Origin: Oscillospiraceae bacterium
Lineage (GTDB): Bacteria; Bacillota; Clostridia; Oscillospirales; Ruminococcaceae
Assembly: GCA_015067185.1 (NCBI GenBank)
Contig: SVMZ01000035.1
Location: 1-33,458 of the forward strand
DNA: 33,458 bases
Direction: 5' to 3'
The translations under genes and the position numbers were made by a program. The notes beneath the pieces are model-generated. The model was not told the DNA's origin, ran no database searches, and saw nothing but the letters and a program-made list of their open reading frames with translations. Shown here in pieces: positions 25,836 through 33,458 of the stretch. Positions within the stretch are counted from its first letter, which is position 1. Every line of letters begins with the position of its first letter.

Positions 25836-28637
25836 ATGGCTACCACCGGTAAAAAAACTGAAACGGGAAAATCAACAAAAAAGAAAAGCACAGCTTCCAC
25901 AAACAAGAGCACAGGCAGAACCACGCAGCAGGAAAGGCTGATGGAACAGCAGAGGAAAAGGCAGTTTTGGGCATTGATTTTGTTTGCGGTTGGTTTGCTG
26001 AATATTGGAATAACCTACATAAAAGGTGAAAGTGTGTGGGCATTTTTTCATAATGTTCAGTTTGGTTTGCTGGGGTGGTGCTCCTACGCCGTGGCACCGC
26101 TGCTGCTTTATGTTGCCGTTATGCTTTCTCTGGATAAGATAAGGTCAACCCCTGTTATGCGTGTGGTGCAGATCGGTGTATTGTTGCTGCTGTTGAGCGC
26201 AACAACACAGCTGTTCTGCAAAGATCCTCTGCCGGGCGATGGTTTCACGGAAGTTCTTACCAATGTATATAAAAATGGAATAGAGCTGCGGGGGGGAGGC
26301 ATTTTTGCGCTTCTGGCAGCTGCGCCGTTGATGTGGTTGGGGCTTACACCGGCCAGAGTGACGGTTGTCATTCTGCTGTTTGTCGTAGTGATGCTGATAA
26401 CCGGAGTCACGATAGCAGATTTGATGAGAAGTGCCTACAAACCGGTAAAAAAACTGGAGGAAACCTATTCTGAACGTCTTGTGCGCAGAGATCAGATAAA
26501 GGAACAGAGCCGGGAAGAACTGAACGGGCAATTTGAATATGATATCGATATTGACGAAAAGCCCAAAAAGAGCAGTCGTACGGAAAAGAAGACGGAGGTG
26601 CCTGTTGTTGATTTGACGGCGCGCGCTTCTTCCTTTGCCATTGGTACAGGAACGGATAATGACGGAAGAAAAGAAGAAAAGCCTGTTCCGGAAGAAACAA
26701 TTTCAGAAAAAAGAAGAGGACCGCAGAGTGCGAGAGAAAGATTGATGAATGCAGCGCAGGAGGATATGTCTGCGGTGTGGCAGAGCGCTATGGAGAGACA
26801 GGAGGAAGAAAAAAAGGAGACTGTTCAGTCGGAAGCTGTGGGTGCTGCTGTTCTCACAGCAAAAGCGCAGGAGACTTTGCTTGAGGCTGCAGAAGAACCG
26901 GGTGCGGAAGATGCCGAGACAGATCTGGATACGCTTGTCAGTAAAGTTGTGTCCTTTGAAGCCAGAGCTAACCTGAGAAACGAAGGGCGGTTCAAGGTTG
27001 AGGACGAGGCTTTTGAAAAGCCGAAGACGGAAGAGAATCGGGAAGAAATCGAAGAACCCATAAAAACTGCAGAAACTGCAGAACAGACAGCGGAAAAAAC
27101 AGAGGCTCCGGAGGAGGTTGAAAGTACCGTAGCGGAGTTACAGACAGCGGCGGCCAAACCGGTACCAATCTATTCCTATCCTCCACTGACATTGTTGGCA
27201 GAGCCGAAACTCCCCAGCGATGAGGATATCAGTGAAGAATTGAAGAATAATGCCGCCAATCTGGTGGACACACTGAACAGCTTCGGTGTTCAAACCCGAA
27301 TTATTAACATTTCAAGAGGTCCGACAGTTACCAGGTATGAGCTTCAGCCTTCTGCAGGTGTCAAAATCAGCAAAATAACCGGTTTGGCAGACGATATTGC
27401 CCTTAACCTTGCAGCGGCGGGTGTACGTATTGAAGCGCCCATTCCCAACAAGGCGGCGGTGGGGATTGAGGTGCCAAATAAAGTTCGGAGCGGTGTTTCT
27501 CTGAGAGAGATCATCGATTCCGATGTGTTTCGCAACGCACAGAGCAAGCTGACGGCAGCGGTCGGTTTGGATATCAGCGGCAACGTGATTACGGCAGATC
27601 TGGCCAAGATGCCGCATTTGTTGATTGCCGGTTCCACTGGTTCCGGTAAATCGGTCTGCATGAACAGTTTTATCGTCAGTTTGATTTATAAAGCAACGCC
27701 GGAAGAAGTGCGACTTATTATGATCGACCCGAAGGTGGTTGAATTTAATAAGTATAATGGTTTGCCGCATTTGCTGATTCCTGTTGTCACCGATCCGCGC
27801 AAGGCGGCGGGGGCTTTGGGATGGGCTGTGACGGAGATGATGAACCGTTATAAGTTGTTTGCGGATAATGGTGTCAACGATATCCGTTCTTACAACCGTA
27901 TGGCAGAAGAGACCCCCGGAATCACCAAAATTCCGCAGGTAGTCATTATTATCGATGAGTTGTCCGACCTGATGATGGCCGCGCCCAATGAGGTGGAGGA
28001 CTATATCTGCCGTTTGGCACAGATGGCGCGTGCGGCGGGGATGCATCTTGTCATTGCAACACAACGTCCTTCGGTCAACGTCATTACCGGTGTTATCAAA
28101 GCCAATATCCCCAGCCGTATCGCGTTGATGCTCTCATCTTATGTGGATTCCAGAACCATTCTGGATGCAGGCGGCGCGGAAAAACTGCTGGGCAACGGCG
28201 ATATGCTGTTCCATCCTGCCGGTTCTCCCAAGCCAACCCGAATTCAGGGCTGTTTTGTATCGGATGAAGAGGTTAAGCAGATTGTAAAGTTTGTCACACA
28301 GCAGCAGAGTGTAGAATATGACAAGGAAGTCATCGATGAGATTGAACACAGTGCGGTTGTGGAGAAAACGGCCAAGGGAGGCAAAGGCGGCAACGAAGGC
28401 GGCGGAATGGAAGAGGAAGATCCCATGCTGGCGGCGGCTATTGAATGTGTCATCGAAATGGGACAGGCCTCTACCTCTATGCTGCAGAGGAAGCTGAAAC
28501 TGGGATATTCCCGCGCAGGCAGATTGATGGACGAAATGGAACAGCGCGGTATTGTAGGTCCCTTTGAGGGAAGCAAGGCGCGTGCCATCCTGATCACCCG
28601 CCAGCAGTGGCTGGAAATGAAATCAAATATGGAATAA
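25836..28637 (+). CDS. ftsK: DNA translocase FtsK/SpoIIIE
   Basis: A septal ATP-driven pump that moves chromosomal DNA through the closing division or sporulation septum. A basic N-terminus (first about 45 residues, many K/T) is followed by four hydrophobic helices (about 46-205). A charged Glu/Lys-rich linker (about 205-440) comes next, then the motor: Walker A GSTGSGKS near 598-605 and Walker B VVIIIDELSD near 702-711. The gamma winged-helix, which reads oriented DNA sequences, has TSMLQRKLKLGYSRAGRLMDEME near 886-908. 933 residues is within the family range. GAGGTAAAAA precedes ATG 25836. The tepA-ylzJ neighbourhood points to the SpoIIIE orthologue, but FtsK cannot be excluded. Confidence 0.95.
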   Translation: MATTGKKTETGKSTKKKSTASTNKSTGRTTQQERLMEQQRKRQFWALILFAVGLLNIGITYIKGESVWAFFHNVQFGLLGWCSYAVAPLLLYVAVMLSLDKIRSTPVMRVVQIGVLLLLLSATTQLFCKDPLPGDGFTEVLTNVYKNGIELRGGGIFALLAAAPLMWLGLTPARVTVVILLFVVVMLITGVTIADLMRSAYKPVKKLEETYSERLVRRDQIKEQSREELNGQFEYDIDIDEKPKKSSRTEKKTEVPVVDLTARASSFAIGTGTDNDGRKEEKPVPEETISEKRRGPQSARERLMNAAQEDMSAVWQSAMERQEEEKKETVQSEAVGAAVLTAKAQETLLEAAEEPGAEDAETDLDTLVSKVVSFEARANLRNEGRFKVEDEAFEKPKTEENREEIEEPIKTAETAEQTAEKTEAPEEVESTVAELQTAAAKPVPIYSYPPLTLLAEPKLPSDEDISEELKNNAANLVDTLNSFGVQTRIINISRGPTVTRYELQPSAGVKISKITGLADDIALNLAAAGVRIEAPIPNKAAVGIEVPNKVRSGVSLREIIDSDVFRNAQSKLTAAVGLDISGNVITADLAKMPHLLIAGSTGSGKSVCMNSFIVSLIYKATPEEVRLIMIDPKVVEFNKYNGLPHLLIPVVTDPRKAAGALGWAVTEMMNRYKLFADNGVNDIRSYNRMAEETPGITKIPQVVIIIDELSDLMMAAPNEVEDYICRLAQMARAAGMHLVIATQRPSVNVITGVIKANIPSRIALMLSSYVDSRTILDAGGAEKLLGNGDMLFHPAGSPKPTRIQGCFVSDEEVKQIVKFVTQQQSVEYDKEVIDEIEHSAVVEKTAKGGKGGNEGGGMEEEDPMLAAAIECVIEMGQASTSMLQRKLKLGYSRAGRLMDEMEQRGIVGPFEGSKARAILITRQQWLEMKSNME

Positions 28638-28643
28638 TGGTTT

Positions 28644-28669
28644 GACGTCGGGGTTTTTGCTCCGGCGTC
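28644..28669 (+). terminator. Weak hairpin after ftsK
   Basis: A 10-bp stem with two G-U pairs (gacgtcgggg with ctccggcgtc) sits a few bases after the ftsK stop codon. No clear T-run follows, so it may only attenuate transcription into the acetyltransferase gene. Confidence 0.4.
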
Positions 28670-28704
28670 GCCATTGTATCATTGGGAGAAACAGGAGCGA
28701 TAAA

Positions 28705-29148
28705 GTGATAAATATCAGAGTAATGTCAGTGGCTGACTATGACAGTGTGTATACGCTGTGGAATCATACTCCGGGCATGGGGATGAATGCAGCAGATGAC
28801 AGCAGAGAGGGTATTGCAAAATATCTGAAACGCAACCCAACTTCAAGCTTTGTGGCGGAATACGATGATAAAATTATCGGTGCTATTATGGCAGGACATG
28901 ACGGAAGAAGAGGATATATTTATCATACTGCTGTTTTGCCGTCGTACAGGAACCAGGGAATAGCGGGGAGACTTGTTGATGCTGCCATGGGTGCTTTAGA
29001 GGAGGAAGGGATACATAAGGTGGCACTGGTTGCATTTAAAAAGAATGACATCGGAAATGGCTTTTGGGAGCATATCGGTTTTACCGATAGAGATGATTTG
29101 ATATACAGAAATAAGAATATTTATGTGCTGGATAAAATAGAGACTTGA
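28705..29148 (+). CDS. GNAT-family N-acetyltransferase (147 aa)
   Basis: An acetyl-CoA dependent acetyltransferase of unknown substrate. The acetyl-CoA pyrophosphate-binding motif is RNQGIAGRL near residues 84-92, preceded by the strand YIYHTAVLPSY. A C-terminal FWEHIGFTDRDDLIY forms the last strands. I use GTG 28705 because AGGAGCGATAAA precedes it and the protein then begins at the usual place (INIRVMSVADYDSVYTLW). The longer frame from 28642 starts inside the hairpin region after ftsK. It is 22 nt upstream of the YgiQ-like gene. Confidence 0.9.
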   Translation: MINIRVMSVADYDSVYTLWNHTPGMGMNAADDSREGIAKYLKRNPTSSFVAEYDDKIIGAIMAGHDGRRGYIYHTAVLPSYRNQGIAGRLVDAAMGALEEEGIHKVALVAFKKNDIGNGFWEHIGFTDRDDLIYRNKNIYVLDKIET

Positions 29149-29170
29149 TTGATATAAAGAAAGGAATGCT

Positions 29171-31144
29171 ATGAAAGAACAATCTTTTCTTCCGTTGACA
29201 GTTGAAGAAATGCGTGAACGTGGATGGGACGAGGTGGATGCGGTCTGTGTGACCGGAGATGCCTATGTAGATCATCCCAGTTTTGGTATAGCAATTATAT
29301 CCCGACTGATCGAATCGTTGGGATATCGTGTAGCCATTGTTGCTCAGCCGGACATCAAAAATGTGGACGAGCTGAGAAAATTTGGAAAGCCGAAGCTTGG
29401 CTTTTTTGTTACGGCAGGAAACATCGATTCCATGGTTTCGAATTATACGGCAGCCAAAAGAAAACGTTCCGATGATGCCTATTCTCCCGGAGGCAAAGGC
29501 GGAGGAAGACCGGACCGCGCGCTCACCGTTTATTGCAAAATGGCGAGGGCGGCTTATCCGGATGTTCCGATCATTGTGGGAGGCCTCGAGGCCTCTCTGC
29601 GCCGTTTTGCCCATTACGATTACTGGGCAGATAAAGTGATGCCGTCGGTGCTGGAAGACAGCGGCGCGGATCTCCTTATATATGGTATGGGAGAGCATCA
29701 GATTACCGAAATTGTAAACAGACTGGCAGCGGGAGAATCAGTTTCGGAATTGACTGATATCCGTGGTACCTGCTGGATGGCAGATTCGGCAGATATCGGC
29801 GCAGGCCGTTTTCCGGGTGCCGTAAGCTGTGCCTCCTTTGAAAAGGTGCGGGACGATAAGCTTTCCTATGCCAGAGCCTGCCGTATACAGATGGATGAAC
29901 AGGATGCGGTTTACGGCAAGGCTGTGCTGCAGAAACATGGAGAGCGTTTGCTGGTTCAGAACCCGCCGGCACTTCCCCTTGAGCGCAATGAGCTGGATAA
30001 GGTGTATGCCATGCAGTTTATGCGTATGTATCATCCGAGCTATGAGGCGGTGGGTGGGGTTCCCGCCATTGAAGAGGTGGAATTTTCCATCACGCACAAC
30101 CGCGGGTGTTTTGGCGCCTGCAATTTCTGCTCGATCGCGTCCCATCAGGGAAGATATGTTACTTCCAGAAGTGCGGATTCTGTGGTGGAGGAAGCAAAAA
30201 TGCTTTCAAGAAGTCCGCGTTTCAAAGGATATATTCATGATGTGGGCGGCCCGACCGCCAATTTCAGATATCCAGCATGCGGAAATGCAAAGAAGAAGGG
30301 TGTCTGCAAAAATAAAAAGTGCCTCGCCCCCAAACCGTGTCCTTCTCTGGTTGCAAACCAGAAAGAGTATCTTGGGCTTCTCAGAAAGATCCGGGAAATT
30401 CCCGGCATAAAAAAGGTGTTTATTCGTTCGGGAATCCGTTTTGATTATCTGCTTGAAGATAAAGACGAAAGCTTTTTCAAAGAGCTTGTGGAACATCATA
30501 TCAGCGGTCAGCTCAAAGTGGCGCCGGAGCACTGTTCTCCGGAGGTTCTTGACAGAATGGGAAAACCGCACATTGAAACTTACGACAGGTTTGTCAAGCG
30601 TTTCTATGAGTTGACAAAATCAATCGGAAAAGAACAGTATCTCGTGCCGTATTTGATCTCATCCCATCCCGGCAGTACGCTGACAGATGCCGTTCGCCTT
30701 GCCGAATATATGAAACGCAACCGAATTCGTCCGGAGCAGGTGCAGGATTTCTATCCCACGCCGATGACGAATGCCACCTGCATGTATTATACCGGTATCG
30801 ATCCGACCACGATGAAAGAAGTGTATGTAGCAAAAACACCGGCGGAGAAGGCGGAGCAGAGAGCGATGCTGCAGTATTTTAAGCCGGAAAACAGAGAAAT
30901 CGTACTGCGTGTTTTAAGAAAAACAGGCCGGATGGATCTGGTTGGAGACGGTGCGAAGTGTTTGATTCCCGCAGACAGCAAAACCGGAAACGGAAAAGAG
31001 AACCCGGATAAGGGAAAGCGCCCCGCAGCGTGGGAAAATCAGAGGCAGAACAGCTCTGGTTATGGCCGTCAGGAGCATAAAAACAGCAGAGGTCATTCGG
31101 GAAGGCAGAAGGTAAATGGATACAAGGCGGGAAAAAAACGATAA
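29171..31144 (+). CDS. YgiQ family radical SAM protein (UPF0313)
   Basis: A radical S-adenosylmethionine protein of the YgiQ group; the reaction is not established. The N-terminal part (about 1-270) resembles a cobalamin-binding-like fold with DAYVDHPSFG and GGLEASLRRFAHYDYW, both diagnostic for YgiQ. The radical SAM cluster motif is C313-FGA-C317-NF-C320. After about residue 600 there is a low-complexity tail rich in Lys/Arg/Gly/Asn that may bind RNA or be disordered. ATG 29171 has AAAGGAATGCT upstream. Its last 29 bp overlap the start of the next gene. Confidence 0.95.
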   Translation: MKEQSFLPLTVEEMRERGWDEVDAVCVTGDAYVDHPSFGIAIISRLIESLGYRVAIVAQPDIKNVDELRKFGKPKLGFFVTAGNIDSMVSNYTAAKRKRSDDAYSPGGKGGGRPDRALTVYCKMARAAYPDVPIIVGGLEASLRRFAHYDYWADKVMPSVLEDSGADLLIYGMGEHQITEIVNRLAAGESVSELTDIRGTCWMADSADIGAGRFPGAVSCASFEKVRDDKLSYARACRIQMDEQDAVYGKAVLQKHGERLLVQNPPALPLERNELDKVYAMQFMRMYHPSYEAVGGVPAIEEVEFSITHNRGCFGACNFCSIASHQGRYVTSRSADSVVEEAKMLSRSPRFKGYIHDVGGPTANFRYPACGNAKKKGVCKNKKCLAPKPCPSLVANQKEYLGLLRKIREIPGIKKVFIRSGIRFDYLLEDKDESFFKELVEHHISGQLKVAPEHCSPEVLDRMGKPHIETYDRFVKRFYELTKSIGKEQYLVPYLISSHPGSTLTDAVRLAEYMKRNRIRPEQVQDFYPTPMTNATCMYYTGIDPTTMKEVYVAKTPAEKAEQRAMLQYFKPENREIVLRVLRKTGRMDLVGDGAKCLIPADSKTGNGKENPDKGKRPAAWENQRQNSSGYGRQEHKNSRGHSGRQKVNGYKAGKKR

Positions 31145-32084
31145 AAACGGTACCGGAGGAATTTTAGCTGCCATTGGCGTCATGCTCCTCTTTATTGCGT
31201 ATCTGATGGGATGGGTAGATATCCCGGATGAAGTGTTTTTATATCCTTTGGATACAAGTGGAGGAAGCAGTGCGGTGGGAAATTCGGAATCGGAATCACT
31301 GCCGGTTTCGACCGAGGAATTGAAGATACATATTATAGATGTAGGGCAGGGAGACTGTGTATTGATTCAGGCGCCTGCCAAAACCATTCTGATAGATACG
31401 GGTGAAGAGGGCTACGGTCCCATCGTTATGGGGTATCTCGATAACCTGGGCGTTGATTCCATTGATGTGATTATTGCCACGCATCCGCATTCCGATCATA
31501 TCGGAGACATGGATTATGTGATTAAAAAACTGAAAAAGGTTGGTGTTGTTTATATGGCAGAAACGCCGGAAAGCATGATACCGACTACACGCTGCTACGA
31601 AAACCTGTTGAATGCAATTATTGAGAAAAATGCTGTGCTGAAAACAGCGTCGATCGGTTCCTCGCTGAAGTTGAGTGAAAACGGAAGATTGACATTCATG
31701 GGGCCGGTGGAGCCTTTTGAGGATTACAACAATAATTCGCTCGTCAGCAGAATTACATTTGGAAACCGGGCTTTTTTGTTCGGCGGAGACAGCAGCCGGG
31801 AAGCAGAAGAGCTGCTGCTTAAGACGGGGAAAAATATTTCCTGTGATTATATGCACATTGCGCACCACGGAAGCTCATCTTCCACAACACAGGCGTATTT
31901 GGATGCAGTGGATCCTGCTTATGCTACCATTTCCTGCGGAGAGGATAACAGCTATGGACATCCGAACCGGAGTGTTATAAAAAGTTTGGAGCAAAAAGGT
32001 GTGAAGTATTACCGCACAGATCTCCATGGTAATATTTTAGTGGTTTCCGACGGGGAAAAGATAAAAATTACAACAGAAAAATAA
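31116..32084 (+). CDS. Membrane-anchored ComEC-like metallo-beta-lactamase-fold protein
   Basis: A single N-terminal hydrophobic helix (about 15-33) anchors the protein. A Ser/Glu-rich spacer and then a metallo-beta-lactamase domain, probably outside the membrane, follow. Metal ligands are H123-x-H125-x-D127-H128 in THPHSDHIGD, a later GGDSS acidic site and HIAHHGSS. IHIIDVGQGDCVLI and LHGNILVVSDG match the domain of ComEC, where it degrades the non-transported DNA strand. Here it is free-standing and has no competence channel. Function is probably hydrolysis of a phosphodiester (nuclease-like), not shown. The next gene is DUF3006, a frequent partner of such proteins. Confidence 0.92.
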   Translation: MDTRREKNDKNGTGGILAAIGVMLLFIAYLMGWVDIPDEVFLYPLDTSGGSSAVGNSESESLPVSTEELKIHIIDVGQGDCVLIQAPAKTILIDTGEEGYGPIVMGYLDNLGVDSIDVIIATHPHSDHIGDMDYVIKKLKKVGVVYMAETPESMIPTTRCYENLLNAIIEKNAVLKTASIGSSLKLSENGRLTFMGPVEPFEDYNNNSLVSRITFGNRAFLFGGDSSREAEELLLKTGKNISCDYMHIAHHGSSSSTTQAYLDAVDPAYATISCGEDNSYGHPNRSVIKSLEQKGVKYYRTDLHGNILVVSDGEKIKITTEK

Positions 32085-32111
32085 GAGACAGTCGGAACAG
32101 GGAAGAAGGAT

Positions 32112-32393
32112 ATGGAGAAATATATCATTGACCGCATAGAAGAAGGCTGGGCCATATGTGAGGGCGAAGCCGGAAATCATATCTGCATTGCAGCGGAGCA
32201 GCTTCCGGAGGAGGCAAAAGAAGGCGATTGCCTGATTGTCGAAGGAACCCGGATTGTGGTTGACAGAGAAGAAACAGAAAAGAGAAGGGCGCACATACGC
32301 AATTTGATGCTGCGCGCCATGAGCAATACTCACGTTGAAGAAGTGGAGGAAGAAAACTGTGGAGGAAAAGATACTCCCGAACAGGGGATATAA
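32112..32393 (+). CDS. DUF3006 family protein (93 aa)
   Basis: A small acidic protein of the DUF3006 family. Its pattern is 'IIDRIEEGWAICEGE', then 'LPEEAKEGDCLIVEG', then a basic helix 'RREETEKRRAHIRNLM'-like segment. Its role is unknown, but it is commonly encoded directly after ComEC-like metallo-beta-lactamase proteins, as here (27 nt gap). It has the form of a small beta barrel. The start has a GGAAGAAGGAT site. Confidence 0.88.
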   Translation: MEKYIIDRIEEGWAICEGEAGNHICIAAEQLPEEAKEGDCLIVEGTRIVVDREETEKRRAHIRNLMLRAMSNTHVEEVEEENCGGKDTPEQGI

Positions 32394-32397
32394 GGTG

Positions 32398-33174
32398 ATG
32401 GATGTGCATACGCACATCTTCCCGCAATCGATTGCGCAAAAGGCTACCTTGAGCACCGGGAATTTTTACGGTGTGGAGATGCGCTGTGTTGGTGAGGTGG
32501 AAAGATTAATAGAAGAAGCAAGAGGAGCGGGAATTTTCAAAGCGCTTGTTTTTTCTGCTGCTACCGTTCCTAAACAGGTGGAGCACATTAATGATTATAT
32601 TTGCAACTCCTGCGGTGGATATGAAGAGTTTATTGGTTTTGGTACACTGCATCCTTATATGGATAATATAGAAAGGGAAGTTGTGCGCTGTCAGGAAATG
32701 GGACTGCGTGGTTTTAAGTTTCATCCGGACATGCAGGAGTTTTATCTGGATGAGGCAAAGGCAGTGGAGATGTTTCGCATTATTGCCAAATATCAGATGC
32801 CGGTCCTGCTCCATATGGGAGATGACAGATATACCTATTCGGCACCGGAACGTCTTCGTAATGTGACAGACAGGGTGCCGGAGTTGATCAGTATTGCGGC
32901 TCACTTTGGTGGATATCAATGTTGGCCCCAGGCGGTAACCAATTTGAAAGATGGGAATATCTATTTTGATACTTCATCCTCTTTTGCTTTTATCGAAGAT
33001 GAAACCGCTGTTGATTTGATTCATTACTTCGGCTATCAGCGTTTTATGTTTGGCAGCGACTTTCCGATGTGGAGTCCGGCAAAAGAATTGGAACATTTTC
33101 TGGATCTTGAATTAAATGAAGATGAGAGAGAAAGAATTTTGCACGGAACCTTTGAAGAAGTGATCGGCGAATAA
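32398..33174 (+). CDS. Amidohydrolase (Amidohydro_2, ACMSD-like) family protein
   Basis: A metal-dependent hydrolase or decarboxylase of the amidohydrolase superfamily. The N-terminal metal site is DVHTHIF near residue 2. It then has GFKFHPDMQEF (about 102-112), LLHMGDD (139-145), AHFGG (168-172) and FGSDFPMW (218-225), the last carrying the C-terminal acidic ligand. These fit the TIM-barrel family that includes ACMSD and related decarboxylases. The substrate is unknown. I start at ATG 32398 because the family begins with this motif. GTG 32359 has a better GGAGG site and would overlap the previous gene by 35 bp, adding 13 residues; both are possible. It closes the plus-strand gene cluster. 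Confidence 0.9.
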   Translation: MDVHTHIFPQSIAQKATLSTGNFYGVEMRCVGEVERLIEEARGAGIFKALVFSAATVPKQVEHINDYICNSCGGYEEFIGFGTLHPYMDNIEREVVRCQEMGLRGFKFHPDMQEFYLDEAKAVEMFRIIAKYQMPVLLHMGDDRYTYSAPERLRNVTDRVPELISIAAHFGGYQCWPQAVTNLKDGNIYFDTSSSFAFIEDETAVDLIHYFGYQRFMFGSDFPMWSPAKELEHFLDLELNEDERERILHGTFEEVIGE

Positions 33175-33191
33175 AAATAATAAAATCGCAG

Positions 33192-33229
33192 AAAGAGCAC
33201 CGGAAGCCTTTTGGGTTCCGGTGCTCTTT
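33192..33229 (+). terminator. Rho-independent terminator closing the plus-strand cluster
   Basis: A perfect 14-bp stem (33192-33205 with 33216-33229) has a 10-nt loop and ends in TTTTGTT. It lies 17 nt after the amidohydrolase stop codon. Confidence 0.92.
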
Positions 33230-33324
33230 TGTTGAAAAGAAAGGGGAGAACATTGGTAAAGGTTGTGGAATCAAGTGGAATACCTGTGGAAAGAAAAAAA
33301 CCAAAAAAAACTTCAAAAAAAGTG

Positions 33325-33353
33325 TTGACAAACAGGATTTGATATGTTATTAT
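33325..33353 (+). promoter_or_regulatory. First tandem promoter, preceded by A-tracts
   Basis: TTGACA (33325-33330), a 17-bp spacer and TATTAT (33348-33353). Three A-tracts spaced by about 10-12 bp lie immediately upstream (from about 33290), like an UP element. Together with the second promoter it looks like the start of a stable RNA operon. Confidence 0.75.
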
Positions 33354-33417
33354 ATTCAGGCACTCAAGAGAGAGCGTCGAGGAAAGAAAAAACTTCGGGA
33401 GAAGATAAAAAAAGTAC

Positions 33418-33446
33418 TTGACAAAGGCTTAAGAGTGTGATATAAT
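33418..33446 (+). promoter_or_regulatory. Second tandem promoter, full consensus
   Basis: Perfect TTGACA (33418-33423), a 17-bp spacer and a perfect TATAAT (33441-33446), 93 bp after the first promoter. The window ends 12 bp later. No coding start is visible between the two promoters. Confidence 0.85.
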
Positions 33447-33458
33447 AGATGGGCTGCC

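Overview
The window looks like chromosomal DNA from a spore-forming, anaerobic Bacillota (class Clostridia, probably a gut or plant-fibre lineage). The evidence is a SpoIIP autolysin, a TepA-YlzJ-SpoIIIE/FtsK sporulation and division neighbourhood, a 6S RNA gene directly upstream of tcdA (an arrangement I recall from Bacillus), a DUF1292 protein, strong AGGAGG-type ribosome binding sites and consensus TTGACA/TATAAT promoters. The family cannot be fixed from sequence alone. No phage, insertion sequence, CRISPR array or tRNA gene was seen.

Left part (1-18.7 kb), almost all on the minus strand. The 3' end of a plus-strand gene, possibly of the RsiV/DUF3298 type, ends at a bidirectional terminator. 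It is followed by a short GH2 glycosidase, a half-size TauE/SafE permease, tcdA, 6S RNA, a DUF1292 protein and a full-length LacZ-type beta-galactosidase. Next comes a probable three-gene operon: guaB (IMP dehydrogenase of the unusual Tritrichomonas-like type), a Gfo/Idh/MocA dehydrogenase and a DUF1848 protein with a C-terminal CX3CX2C motif. Then comes a carbohydrate-use locus: a cytoplasmic beta-helix (GH28-like) protein, a membrane-bound AraC-family sensor-regulator, a lipoprotein binding protein and two LplC/LplB-type permeases. The likely logic is extracellular sensing, import of an oligosaccharide (perhaps pectin-derived) using an ATPase encoded elsewhere, and cytoplasmic trimming. The beta-helix gene has its own promoter inside a perfect 16-bp inverted repeat.

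Middle (18.9-22.3 kb). spoIIP (plus) converges on, and overlaps, a small membrane/coiled-coil protein gene (minus). A universal-stress-like protein and ksgA/rsmA follow on the minus strand. ksgA is divergent from a dCMP deaminase gene.

Right part (22.4-33.2 kb), all on the plus strand: dCMP deaminase, tepA, ylzJ, uppP, a GDPD phosphodiesterase, ftsK/spoIIIE, a GNAT acetyltransferase, a YgiQ-type radical SAM protein, an extracytoplasmic ComEC-like metallo-beta-lactamase protein, DUF3006 and an amidohydrolase. The last gene ends in a strong terminator. The window then closes with two tandem consensus promoters preceded by A-tracts, an arrangement typical of the start of an rRNA (or tRNA) operon just beyond the right edge.
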